DNA of 64,000 nt from Bacteroidota bacterium (GTDB taxonomy: Bacteria; Bacteroidota; Bacteroidia; Chitinophagales; Chitinophagaceae): assembly GCA_018267575.1 (NCBI GenBank), contig JAFDYF010000077.1, positions 1-64,000 of the forward strand, read 5' to 3'. Positions 1 to 7,045 of this stretch are shown here, piece after piece. Within the stretch, counting starts at the first letter, position 1, and every line of letters begins with the position of its first letter. The notes under the pieces were generated by a model. The model did not search any database. It was not told where the DNA came from and was given only the letters and a program-made list of their open reading frames with translations. A program made the translations under genes and the position numbers.

Positions 1-52
1 ATAAACGCCTTAATCAATGCCTATTTTTTTGATAAGCTAATAGCACAACACG

Positions 53-604
53 TTATTTTACAGTAAAAGATGATCTCATAATCTGGTGGCCCATTCCGCA
101 AAACTCTAAGCAGAAGATGGTATAATTTCCCGGTTCTGTGAATTTCCATCGCAGACGGTTTACATATCCGGGCATAGCTTGGGTTTGGGCAATCAGTTTG
201 TTCGATTGATCATAAATAGCAAACCCATGGTTCACATCAAAACTGGTGACCCTAAACTCGACCACTTTGTTTACTGGTAGTTCAATGGAAGATTCTGCTA
301 CCATGGTCTTTGGGTCGATGGCATTGTGTGATAACAAGAAGGAGAACTGCAGGGCTGCTACATGTATTACCTGGGAGGGGTTTTCCTTTTCAAAAAGAAA
401 ATAGGGTGACTTTGGGATTGTTACAGAGGCAAAAATGCCCAATACCACCAATAAGATGAGTAAGAACCAAAACCTTTTTTTTAATGGGTTGGCTACCCCA
501 TGGTCATCGTCGGTGGCCTTTTTCGAAGAAAAATAAATATAGGTAAAGACAAAAGCACTGAGGCCAGCTAAAATCAGGAATAGCCATAATATGGAGTGTT
601 GCAT
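53..604 (-). CDS. Cytochrome c oxidase subunit II-like CuA protein
   Basis: A 183-residue membrane-anchored cupredoxin. Two hydrophobic segments lie at about residues 5-25 and 45-63, followed by a beta domain carrying a complete CuA set: H126, then C165, E167, C169, H173 and M176 in a CxExCGxGHxxM motif. In the family this site passes electrons from cytochrome c or a cupredoxin to subunit I of a haem-copper oxidase. It is short, closer in size to ba3-type subunit II than to the long aa3 type. Subunit I is not in the window; if linked it would lie beyond the left edge, downstream of this gene. The upstream region carries a palindrome at 660-675 like the one at the mer operon. Whether it belongs to a respiratory oxidase or an accessory one cannot be settled here. 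Confidence 0.85.
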   Translation of the reverse strand: MQHSILWLFLILAGLSAFVFTYIYFSSKKATDDDHGVANPLKKRFWFLLILLVVLGIFASVTIPKSPYFLFEKENPSQVIHVAALQFSFLLSHNAIDPKTMVAESSIELPVNKVVEFRVTSFDVNHGFAIYDQSNKLIAQTQAMPGYVNRLRWKFTEPGNYTIFCLEFCGMGHQIMRSSFTVK

Positions 605-659
605 GGATCGATTGGTTTCGATGAAAAATGTTAGGCAAAGTAAGCGCTTATTTAAATAG

Positions 660-675
660 AAGTATTTAAATACTT
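660..675. promoter_or_regulatory. Perfect 16-bp palindrome upstream of the CuA gene
   Basis: AAGTATTTAAATACTT is its own reverse complement. A further TATTTAAATA lies at 649-658. On the minus strand a weak -7-like box TTACTTTG is at 643-636, 28 bp from the palindrome centre. The same geometry is seen at the mer promoter. A binding site for an ArsR/SmtB-type repressor is inferred from that resemblance, not shown. Confidence 0.5.
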
Positions 676-728
676 TTATTAATTACGATTTAGTAGTTTT
701 TAAATTGGAGTTTGTGGGATGCCAATGC

Positions 729-917
729 CTAAACCAGCGGGATATACATTGGTTGCGTACGTTTTTGATGCGCTAGATCGGTAAGCAAATGGTAAACCAG
801 ATTTTGCAAAGAAGAAATGGAAGTTTGAAACGCTGGAAAGTTTTCATTTGGCGTAATAACCATGCCATTTTGAGTGAAGGCAATAATGGCAAAATGAGAA
901 CGAAAAAGCGGCATCAT
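729..917 (-). CDS. Possible 62-residue hypothetical protein after mscS
   Basis: This reading frame starts 12 bases after the mscS stop codon and would encode 62 residues from the tandem ATG codons at 917 and 914. The composition is protein-like, with a hydrophobic N-terminal stretch and few rare codons, but I recognise no family and it has no clear motif. It could be cotranscribed with mscS. It could equally be a chance frame in the spacer between mscS and the CuA gene, so it is listed with low confidence. Confidence 0.25.
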   Translation of the reverse strand: MMPLFRSHFAIIAFTQNGMVITPNENFPAFQTSISSLQNLVYHLLTDLAHQKRTQPMYIPLV

Positions 918-929
918 GTTCAAGCCATA

Positions 930-2798
930 CTATTCCTCTTTTTTGATATGAACCTGAAAGGGAGGGGCCTGATAATCTTTTCCCAGATAGCTTGCGGGGA
1001 CCGTGCTGGCATTTCCATCGCGTGCCGCATGGTAATGCGGTGACATGATTTCGATGCCGGCCTCATTGCAGCAATCTTGGATATGGCTGTGCAGGTCCGA
1101 ATAAATATTAGCCTGTTGATTGGGTTGCTTGGTATAAGCATTGATCTGGTAGGAAACATAAAAATCGTCCAGACTGGTTTGCAGCACAAAGGGCTTGGGA
1201 TCCTTGAGGAGCAGTGACGTCCGGTCGGCTGCGCTGAGCAAGGCTTGGTGCATGTCTTTCCAAGGTACATCATAGCCAATGGTAACGGTAGTATGCAATA
1301 TCAAACCCTTATCCACCGCTTCACTGCTATAATTAATGGTGTGGCTGTTCATCACCGTGGAATTGGGAATGGTGATGATCTCGTTTTTAATGGTCCGTAT
1401 CCGGGTTACCAATAAGGATTTTTCGATCACATCTCCTGTTACATCCCCAATCTTTACCCGGTCCCCAATTTTAAACAAACGCATATAGGTTAACACCAAT
1501 CCCGATACGATATTGGAGAGCGAGCCAGAAGAACCGAACGTAAAAAGAAAACCCAGAAACACGGACACCCCTTGAAACACCGGGGAACTACTTCCGGGTA
1601 GATATGGGAACACCACCACCAGTAAAAAGGCAAAAATGATGACCTTGATAATTTGGTAGGTAGGGTTGGCCCAATCGGCATAAAAACCGGGGATCTTCAA
1701 ATTGCCCCGCTCGATTTCTGATTTTAAAAAATAAATGCCTTTCAAAACATACCTAAAAACAACCAGGATGACCAAAATAGTGATGAGGTTGGGCAGATAA
1801 TCCCAAAAGCCATGAGCCATTTTGGTTACTGGATGGATAATATATCCGATAAGGGTACTGGCGAATCCTGCCGTCCAAGGAAATATCCCAAACAAAATGG
1901 GCAGGGCAAAATAAGCCACTAATAGAATGCAGAGCCATTTTAAAAATCCGAGCACATTCAATACTGCCTTCACTTGGCTTTTGGCATCGAATAAGGTATA
2001 GTTCCTGATTTTGATGCCCTTGATGGATTTACCTTCTTGTTGTTTGAGTTTTAAAGCAAACCACTTGAAAGCTTTGCTCAGGTAATAAATCAGGCCCCCC
2101 GTAACAATGGCTACTAGTAAGGCAAGCATGCACTCCTTGACGAGAGTGGGAATGCTGGTAGCCGTTTTGTATTTTTTTACTTCATTACCAATAATGGATC
2201 TGTACTTTTCCGCCAATTCCGTTTGCGTGGTATTGTTCCAAATGGCATCATCTTCTGAAATACTGGTGATGATCTGGTCATGCAGCATCAGGTCAATAGT
2301 GGATTCCGAATGCACCAGCGCAATGGAATCGGTATTGAAGGCGAAAATCTTTTTTAATTTTTCGATGCGCTGGGTAATCGCATCGGCCCGGTCTTGTGCT
2401 GAAAAGCTTCCGGATCTACTATAGATTAAAAATAAAGTGTCATTAAAATATCCCATCACCGGATAGGCCTTGGCTATTTTTCGTAAGGAATCGATCCTCG
2501 CTTTGTTTTCGCTCGATTGCCTATTTTCTTTATTGTTCAGGTCCTGCAATTGTTGCTCCAATTGCACTCTTTTGGTACTATCCGCTTTTTTCAAAATGGA
2601 GATTTGGTTCTCCAACTCAATCTTTTTTAATGAGTCAAGCGTTCTTTGTTGTTCCGTTTCTTGGATTTTCTGGTTGTAAATGTCCAAGAGCTTTGTGTTC
2701 AGTGAGTCGTTGGGCTTGGGAAGGCTATCTACTTGCGAAAAGCATTGGGCCCAGCTTAGCAGTATAATGACAGGGAGCAGTACAACGTATTTCTTCAT
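930..2798 (-). CDS. Mechanosensitive ion channel, MscS family
   Basis: About 622 residues. The start at 2798 gives a clean signal peptide (MKKYVVLLPVII..., cleavage near CFSQ); the frame is open 16 codons further up but that stretch does not look like a protein. After the signal come a Lys/Glu/Gln-rich probable coiled coil (about residues 25-95) and a periplasmic domain. Several membrane spans follow, then the MscS signature: a Gly/Ser-rich pore helix (GSSGSLSNIVSGLVLTYMR), the beta domain (IGDRVKIGDVTGDVIEKS) and a C-terminal alpha/beta domain. Members open under membrane tension to release solutes during hypo-osmotic shock. The long N-terminal extension resembles the larger MscK/MscM-like members. 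It is transcribed alone or with the small frame that follows. Confidence 0.9.
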   Translation of the reverse strand: MKKYVVLLPVIILLSWAQCFSQVDSLPKPNDSLNTKLLDIYNQKIQETEQQRTLDSLKKIELENQISILKKADSTKRVQLEQQLQDLNNKENRQSSENKARIDSLRKIAKAYPVMGYFNDTLFLIYSRSGSFSAQDRADAITQRIEKLKKIFAFNTDSIALVHSESTIDLMLHDQIITSISEDDAIWNNTTQTELAEKYRSIIGNEVKKYKTATSIPTLVKECMLALLVAIVTGGLIYYLSKAFKWFALKLKQQEGKSIKGIKIRNYTLFDAKSQVKAVLNVLGFLKWLCILLVAYFALPILFGIFPWTAGFASTLIGYIIHPVTKMAHGFWDYLPNLITILVILVVFRYVLKGIYFLKSEIERGNLKIPGFYADWANPTYQIIKVIIFAFLLVVVFPYLPGSSSPVFQGVSVFLGFLFTFGSSGSLSNIVSGLVLTYMRLFKIGDRVKIGDVTGDVIEKSLLVTRIRTIKNEIITIPNSTVMNSHTINYSSEAVDKGLILHTTVTIGYDVPWKDMHQALLSAADRTSLLLKDPKPFVLQTSLDDFYVSYQINAYTKQPNQQANIYSDLHSHIQDCCNEAGIEIMSPHYHAARDGNASTVPASYLGKDYQAPPFQVHIKKEE

Positions 2799-2940
2799 GG
2801 ATTGTCCTGTTTGCAAAACGGTTGGTTTCGGAACAAAAATAAACAATAATATAAGAAGGGGGATGTCAATAAATTAGGGCATGAAATCAAAGGGCTTTGG
2901 TTCGGCCTTGTGATTTGCTTTCAAAATGTATTGTAACGAA

Positions 2941-2989
2941 CACTGGCGCGGATATGCAGCCATGCTCTTTGCGGATGGGTATCCGTGCC
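2941..2989 (+). repeat. Dispersed repeat, copy 1
   Basis: It starts CACTGGCGC and ends GCGGATGGGTATCCGTGCC. Inverted, diverged copies are at 3544-3592 (same ends, same 21-base spacing) and at 4252-4300 (which shares the GGATATGCAGC core and the ATGGGTATC block). The three copies bracket the tandem array and the damaged membrane-protein gene. This could be the ends of an old mobile element or a genome-wide intergenic repeat. Confidence 0.6.
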
Positions 2990-3057
2990 AAGGTGAAGGA
3001 ACATTTTTACCTTCCACCGTTTTTCACGGCCATCATATTTGAGTGGAAGTAAATAAA

Positions 3058-3131
3058 CGCTGCAAACTTTTCCAAAGTTCAAAGCAGCGGGATAAAATTT
3101 ATCAGGTAGTTGCAGCTTTGGAAAAGTTGGC
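3058..3131. repeat. Long imperfect hairpin
   Basis: The arms CTGCAAACTTTTCCAAAG and CTTTGGAAAAGTTGGCAG pair over about 18 positions around a loop of roughly 35 bases. No T-run follows, so it is not a good terminator. Similar AACTTTGGAAAAGTT palindromes occur between genes in other Bacteroidota, from memory. Confidence 0.5.
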
Positions 3132-3360
3132 AGCATTGTAAGTCTGAAACACGGATTGTACGGATCAATGGATTTCACTGATTTTTCTTCTCGAGCGAGT
3201 CCCGCAATAATCCCTAACGATGCAAGTTCGAGCAGCGGAGGCTCGACTGGGAACTAAAGATGTCTGAACGGGATTTTGGGGGATTATAAGATTAGTAGGA
3301 TGTTGGAGTATGGGTTCTTGCATCAGGAACCTCGGTAATCTGATTAAAAAACCCCTTTTT

Positions 3361-3481
3361 GCCGTATGCTTGCCGTATGCCCGCCGTATCATTGCCGTAT
3401 CAACTCCGTATCAAGTCCGTATCAACTCCCCATCTCACCCGTATCAAACACGTATCACACCCGTATCATCGCCGTATAGAA
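3361..3481 (+). repeat. 11-bp tandem repeat, 11 units
   Basis: The stretch divides exactly into eleven 11-base units with consensus NCCGTATCAAN. Units 1 and 2 carry TATG in place of TATC, and unit 7 is the most diverged. Because 11 is not a multiple of three, the reading frame shifts at each unit, which argues against a coding role. Confidence 0.85.
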
Positions 3482-3517
3482 AACCTCTGGCGAGATATGC
3501 GGCGTGGGTAATGAGCG

Positions 3518-4141
3518 TTGGCTCATCTGTGCATAGGCTTTTCGGCACAGATACCCATCCGCACCTGCCTCGGCGTTGTATTTGCGCCAGTGAGACTAAA
3601 ATATTTCCTTCACAATCCCACCCATCCCATCAATCAAATAATTCCCAGTTCAGACTTATTTATACTGGGTCGGCTGCGCCAGACCCCGCTGGGACTTAAT
3701 GATGAAACCAATACCGAAAGTCTGGTTGAAAAATATGCCAAAGCCACTAAAACAGCTTTCTGGTTTTACTCCGCTATCTTTTTTGCGATCCTGATAGCCA
3801 TCGTTTGGTTGTTTTGGCACCAAACCACTCAAAAGCGTAACCGGGAGTATATGGCCCATCCGCTGACTGGCGATGTCTACACGGTTATAGAAGAAAAAAA
3901 TACAGGAGCTACTTATTATTTTTTGAGAGTGATAGAGGGAAAGCAAGATTCGATCACCGCCTTACATAGCCATTTGGAATATGGTTATGGCAATGATCAT
4001 TTAGATGCAGATGATTTTTTTGTAAAAAGCGATACCCTTCATTTTGGTAAATCGGAATTGAGAGATATGTTTGACAAAGGGCAAATCTATGCTGTAAGTC
4101 GGGGTGCGGGCAATAACGAAAATTTCAATAGAATAAAATGA
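3518..4141 (+). CDS. Small single-pass membrane protein, start uncertain
   Basis: The only in-frame ATG is at 3518, but the first 60 or so codons run through a copy of the dispersed repeat and do not look like a protein. The convincing part begins near 3698: a short acidic cytosolic stretch (ETNTESLVEKYAK), one membrane helix (FWFYSAIFFAILIAIVWLFW) and a soluble C-terminal domain of about 100 residues ending at 4141. Two ATG codons at 3699 and 3702 lie in another frame. The likely reading is that the original start was lost by a small indel or by insertion of the repeat. No family is recognised. Confidence 0.45.
   Translation: MAHLCIGFSAQIPIRTCLGVVFAPVRLKYFLHNPTHPINQIIPSSDLFILGRLRQTPLGLNDETNTESLVEKYAKATKTAFWFYSAIFFAILIAIVWLFWHQTTQKRNREYMAHPLTGDVYTVIEEKNTGATYYFLRVIEGKQDSITALHSHLEYGYGNDHLDADDFFVKSDTLHFGKSELRDMFDKGQIYAVSRGAGNNENFNRIK
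3544..3592 (-). repeat. Dispersed repeat, copy 2 (inverted)
   Basis: Read on the minus strand it begins CACTGGCGC and ends GCGGATGGGTATCTGTGCC. The spacing between conserved blocks is identical to copy 1 at 2941-2989, while the middle 21 bases are diverged. It lies inside the doubtful 5' part of the frame that starts at 3518. Confidence 0.6.
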
Positions 4142-4251
4142 GTTTGTCCAAACAGCGACTGAATTGCTGACCCCGTGTAAGAAAAGGAGATCATGCTGAT
4201 GGTAAATGGGCTCGGCCCAAAAATGATAGAAATGCAATCGGCTTTGATTGG

Positions 4252-4300
4252 GATAGATACCCATTCGCTCTTGGCATGCTGCATATCCGAGCCAATTGGG
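4252..4300 (-). repeat. Dispersed repeat, copy 3 (inverted)
   Basis: On the minus strand it reads TTGGCTCGGATATGCAGC then GAATGGGTATC, matching copy 1 in both blocks with one base fewer between them. Conservation is clearest in the ATATGCAGC core, which copy 2 lacks. Confidence 0.5.
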
Positions 4301-4583
4301 GTTTATATACTAATCAATAAATGAAAACAGCGTATTAGCAGATAGTTTATTGGTTGGTGTAAGGAAACAGATTCCCATTCGTCTTTATAAATGCTGAAAG
4401 CATATTGGCATTATATTCCACAAACTCTTGGCTATTGAAAGTCATGGTTGGGAATATTTCGTGATGGACAAAAAAATACATTGAACTCGGTCATGCTATG
4501 GTTTGTATTATGGTTTTACAAATGACGGATTCATTTCAATGCTTATCTAATTCAGCAGACGGGAACAGTTTCAAACCCTTAAC

Positions 4584-4611
4584 TTGGGATGGATTTTTAA
4601 ACTGATCCCAA
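4584..4611. promoter_or_regulatory. Inverted repeat 12 bp before the arsenosugar operon
   Basis: Seven-base perfect arms (TTGGGAT/ATCCCAA) are separated by 14 bases, ending 12 bases before the first start codon. It could be an operator or a hairpin in the 5' leader that covers the start. There is no direct evidence for either. Confidence 0.3.
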
Positions 4612-4623
4612 AACTTAAACAAA

Positions 4624-4959
4624 ATGGACAATCATTATTACAATGCCGCAGACCTCAACAAATTTGGAAATATTGCCGATTTTCAAAAAAACCTCGGCAA
4701 GAAATTCTTTGATTATTATGGAGAGGTTTTTAAGGACAGCGAGTTGACCGCCCGAGAAAAATCATTGATTGCACTGGCCGTTGCCCATGCAGTGCAATGT
4801 CCCTACTGCATTGATGCCTACAGCAGCGATGCGTTTGAAAAAGGATGGAGCGAGGGGCAGATGATGGAAGCGGTTCACGTGGCCGCGGCCATCCGTGGCG
4901 GCGCTTCCTTGGTACATGGGGTACAGATGATGAACAAGGTAAAAGAAATAGCGATGTGA
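4624..4959 (+). CDS. Arsenosugar-associated AhpD-like peroxidase-family protein
   Basis: This 111-residue protein of the carboxymuconolactone decarboxylase/AhpD fold carries the family's redox pair C59-P-Y-C62, a following helix with H85, and a Gly-rich turn (RGGASLVHG). Small AhpD-like proteins of this type are a known companion of ArsS and ArsM in bacterial arsenosugar clusters. Their precise reaction is not established; a thiol-redox role is inferred. It is the first gene of the operon, and the next gene starts two bases after its stop codon. Confidence 0.85.
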   Translation: MDNHYYNAADLNKFGNIADFQKNLGKKFFDYYGEVFKDSELTAREKSLIALAVAHAVQCPYCIDAYSSDAFEKGWSEGQMMEAVHVAAAIRGGASLVHGVQMMNKVKEIAM

Positions 4960-4961
4960 TT

Positions 4962-6011
4962 ATGAAGACACTTTTGGCGGAACATAACAAATTGTCCCAT
5001 GCTGATGAACAGATAGAGATCCTAGAGCATGGGCAGTCCGATGATTTTGCATTGGTCCCCTTTCAGCAGAGGCTGGAAGAAAACAATTTATATCCCTTAA
5101 GGCCAACCGGGGTGGAAATTTTTCAGGTGAACCTGGGAAAGATGTGCAACCAGGTCTGCAAACATTGCCATGTGGATGCTGGCCCCGACCGCAAGGAGAT
5201 AATGGATAAGCAAACCATGAAACAATGTCTGGAAGCCTTGAAAAAAAATCCCCAATTAAAAACGGTTGACCTTACTGGCGGTGCGCCAGAAATGAACTCG
5301 GGCTTCAGATGGTTTGTGGAAGAAATAAGAAGACTCGACAGGCACCTGATCGTAAGGTCTAACCTCACGATCATTCTTGCCAATAAAAAATATCATGACC
5401 TTCCCGATTTTTACAAGCAGCATGGGATCGAAGTGGTTTCTTCCCTGCCTTTTTATACGCAGGACAGGACCGACCGTCAAAGGGGCAATGGTGTATTTGA
5501 AGATAGCATCAAGGCCCTGCAGATGCTGAACGAAGTGGGTTATGGCGAGCAAGGAAATGGTTTGACCTTGAACCTTGTGTATAACCCAGCGGGTGCTTTT
5601 TTGCCCCCTTCCCAAACCGCCTTGGAAAAGGAATACAAACTTGTGCTGAAAGAGAAATACCAAATTATTTTTAATAACCTGTTTACCATAACGAACCTTC
5701 CCATTAGCCGGTTCTTGGATTTTCTTTTGCAAACGGGCAATTATGAAAAATACATGGAGAAATTGGTGAACGCTTACAATCCCCATGCGGCATCGAATGT
5801 AATGTGTAGGAACACGGTTTCCATTGGATGGGATGGCTACCTATATGACTGCGATTTTAACCAAATGCTGGAATTGAAATTAGCATGCCCCTCCAACCAT
5901 ATTTCACAATTCGATCTTAAAAATTTGAACGGTAGGGAAATTGTTGTAGGGCAACATTGTTATGGATGTACCGCAGGTGCTGGTTCCAGTTGTGGGGGAG
6001 CTACCACCTAA
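4962..6011 (+). CDS. arsS: Arsenosugar biosynthesis radical SAM protein ArsS
   Basis: 349 residues from the ATG two bases after the AhpD-like gene; the frame is open upstream but overlaps that gene. The radical SAM cluster motif is C62-NQV-C66-KH-C69, followed by a Gly-rich SAM-binding segment (DLTGGAPEMN). The C-terminus is Cys-rich (CYGCTAGAGSSCGG), a feature of this family; selenocysteine replaces one cysteine in some relatives, but all positions here are ordinary TGT/TGC codons. ArsS is thought to act after arsenic methylation by transferring the 5'-deoxyadenosyl group to dimethylarsenite on the route to arsenosugars. The setting between AhpD-like, ArsM and PNP genes supports the call. 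Confidence 0.92.
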   Translation: MKTLLAEHNKLSHADEQIEILEHGQSDDFALVPFQQRLEENNLYPLRPTGVEIFQVNLGKMCNQVCKHCHVDAGPDRKEIMDKQTMKQCLEALKKNPQLKTVDLTGGAPEMNSGFRWFVEEIRRLDRHLIVRSNLTIILANKKYHDLPDFYKQHGIEVVSSLPFYTQDRTDRQRGNGVFEDSIKALQMLNEVGYGEQGNGLTLNLVYNPAGAFLPPSQTALEKEYKLVLKEKYQIIFNNLFTITNLPISRFLDFLLQTGNYEKYMEKLVNAYNPHAASNVMCRNTVSIGWDGYLYDCDFNQMLELKLACPSNHISQFDLKNLNGREIVVGQHCYGCTAGAGSSCGGATT

Positions 6012-6069
6012 GCTACAATTATGAAAGCGGGTTATTTTTTCATCATTGATTTACTCAAAAATTAGGGAT

Positions 6070-7044
6070 ATGTCAACAATCTATTTGGAAACAACAAAAA
6101 AACTGTACAAGGAAGCGGCCGAAAAACCAGAGATTGGGCTATGCTGTACCACCACACCTGTTTGGAAACTGCCCGGTCTTGATATCCCGGTGATCATGCA
6201 ACAAATGAACTATGGTTGCGGCAGTACCGTTCACCCAAGGGATTTGACAAACAATCCCAGGATTTTGTATGTGGGTGTTGGTGGAGGGATGGAATTATTG
6301 CAGTTTGCCTATTTCAGCAGGCAAAAGCGTGGAGTAATCGGGGTGGATGTGGTGGATGAGATGTTGGCGGCCAGTGAACGGAATTTCGTGGAAGCAGAAA
6401 AAATAAACCCTTGGTTCCACAAGGAATTTGTACTGTTAAAAAAAGGGAATGCGCTGAACTTGCTAGTGGAAGATAGCAGCATCGATTGTGCCGCACAAAA
6501 CTGTCTGTTCAATATCTTCAAAAAAACAGAATTGGAACAGGCGCTGAAGGAAATGTACCGTGTACTAAAACCAAGGGGAAGATTGATCATGAGCGATCCT
6601 ATTTGTGAAACCGAAATACCCGAAACATTGAGAAACGATGAAAGGCTCCGGGCTTTATGTTTGAGTGGTTCCATGCCATTGAAGCAATATATCAAAATGA
6701 TAACTGATGTTGGTTTTGGGACCATTGAAATCAGGGCTAAAAGACCCTACCGGGTTTTAGATCCCATTAACTATGACACCCATAAATTGATTTATCTGGA
6801 AAGTGTGGAAATATGTGCCATCAAAGATCCCATGCCAACCGATGGGCCTTGTGTGTTTACTGGTAGGTCGGCACTCTATTATGGAACTGATATTTTCTTT
6901 GATGATGGCAAAGGACATGTATTGATGGCGAACCAACCATTGGCTGTTTGTGATAAAACCGCAGACGCCCTAAAAGCATTGAATAGAAACGACCTCTTTA
7001 TTTCAGAAAGCACTTGGTTTTATGATGGGGGAGGCTGTTGTTAA
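6070..7044 (+). CDS. arsM: Arsenosugar-type arsenite methyltransferase ArsM
   Basis: 324 residues from the ATG at 6070; the frame can be extended eight codons upstream but the later start reads better. SAM-binding motif I is ILYVGVGGGMELLQF, with an acidic end of strand 2 (GVDVVDEM). Probable arsenic-binding cysteines are C25-C26, C50 (NYGCGS) and the SIDCAAQNC pair, and the protein ends in GGGCC. Family members move methyl groups from SAM to trivalent arsenic. In this operon the product would be dimethylarsenite for ArsS. The gene follows arsS by 58 bases and is followed after one base by the PNP gene. Confidence 0.92.
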   Translation: MSTIYLETTKKLYKEAAEKPEIGLCCTTTPVWKLPGLDIPVIMQQMNYGCGSTVHPRDLTNNPRILYVGVGGGMELLQFAYFSRQKRGVIGVDVVDEMLAASERNFVEAEKINPWFHKEFVLLKKGNALNLLVEDSSIDCAAQNCLFNIFKKTELEQALKEMYRVLKPRGRLIMSDPICETEIPETLRNDERLRALCLSGSMPLKQYIKMITDVGFGTIEIRAKRPYRVLDPINYDTHKLIYLESVEICAIKDPMPTDGPCVFTGRSALYYGTDIFFDDGKGHVLMANQPLAVCDKTADALKALNRNDLFISESTWFYDGGGCC

Positions 7045-7045
7045 T

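Larger units (their letters stand above)
2799..3517. other. Gene-poor, repeat-rich spacer
   Basis: No convincing gene is present between the mscS start and the next frame. The stretch holds one copy of a dispersed repeat (2941-2989), a long hairpin near 3058-3131, and an 11-bp tandem array (3361-3481). Open frames that cross it change character at every repeat unit and look accidental. Confidence 0.6.
4142..4623. other. Intergenic region before the arsenosugar operon
   Basis: No gene is seen. The stretch contains the third copy of the dispersed repeat (minus strand, about 4252-4300). Close to the next start it has an inverted repeat, TTGGGAT at 4584-4590 and ATCCCAA at 4605-4611. No clear TAnnTTTG promoter was found, though the operon promoter should lie here. 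Confidence 0.5.

Noticed and set aside
2834..2841. TATTTTTG on the minus strand as the mscS promoter
   Set aside because: The nearest TTG is 25 bases away, outside the usual 19-21 spacing, so it is too weak to list.
2921..3392. Minus-strand open frames across the mscS upstream spacer
   Set aside because: They run through repeat and hairpin DNA, have no protein-like composition, and change character at the repeat borders.
3310..3699. Plus-strand 129-codon frame over the 11-bp array
   Set aside because: The repeat period shifts frame each unit, and the product (TPYQVRINSPSHPYQTR) is a by-product of the repeats.
4087..4284. Minus-strand frame before the arsenosugar operon
   Set aside because: It overlaps the end of a real gene and a dispersed repeat copy, and is most likely a shadow.
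6021..6065. 14-codon frame between arsS and arsM (MKAGYFFIIDLLKN)
   Set aside because: It is too short to judge, with no leader-peptide hallmarks such as repeated regulatory codons or an attenuator hairpin.
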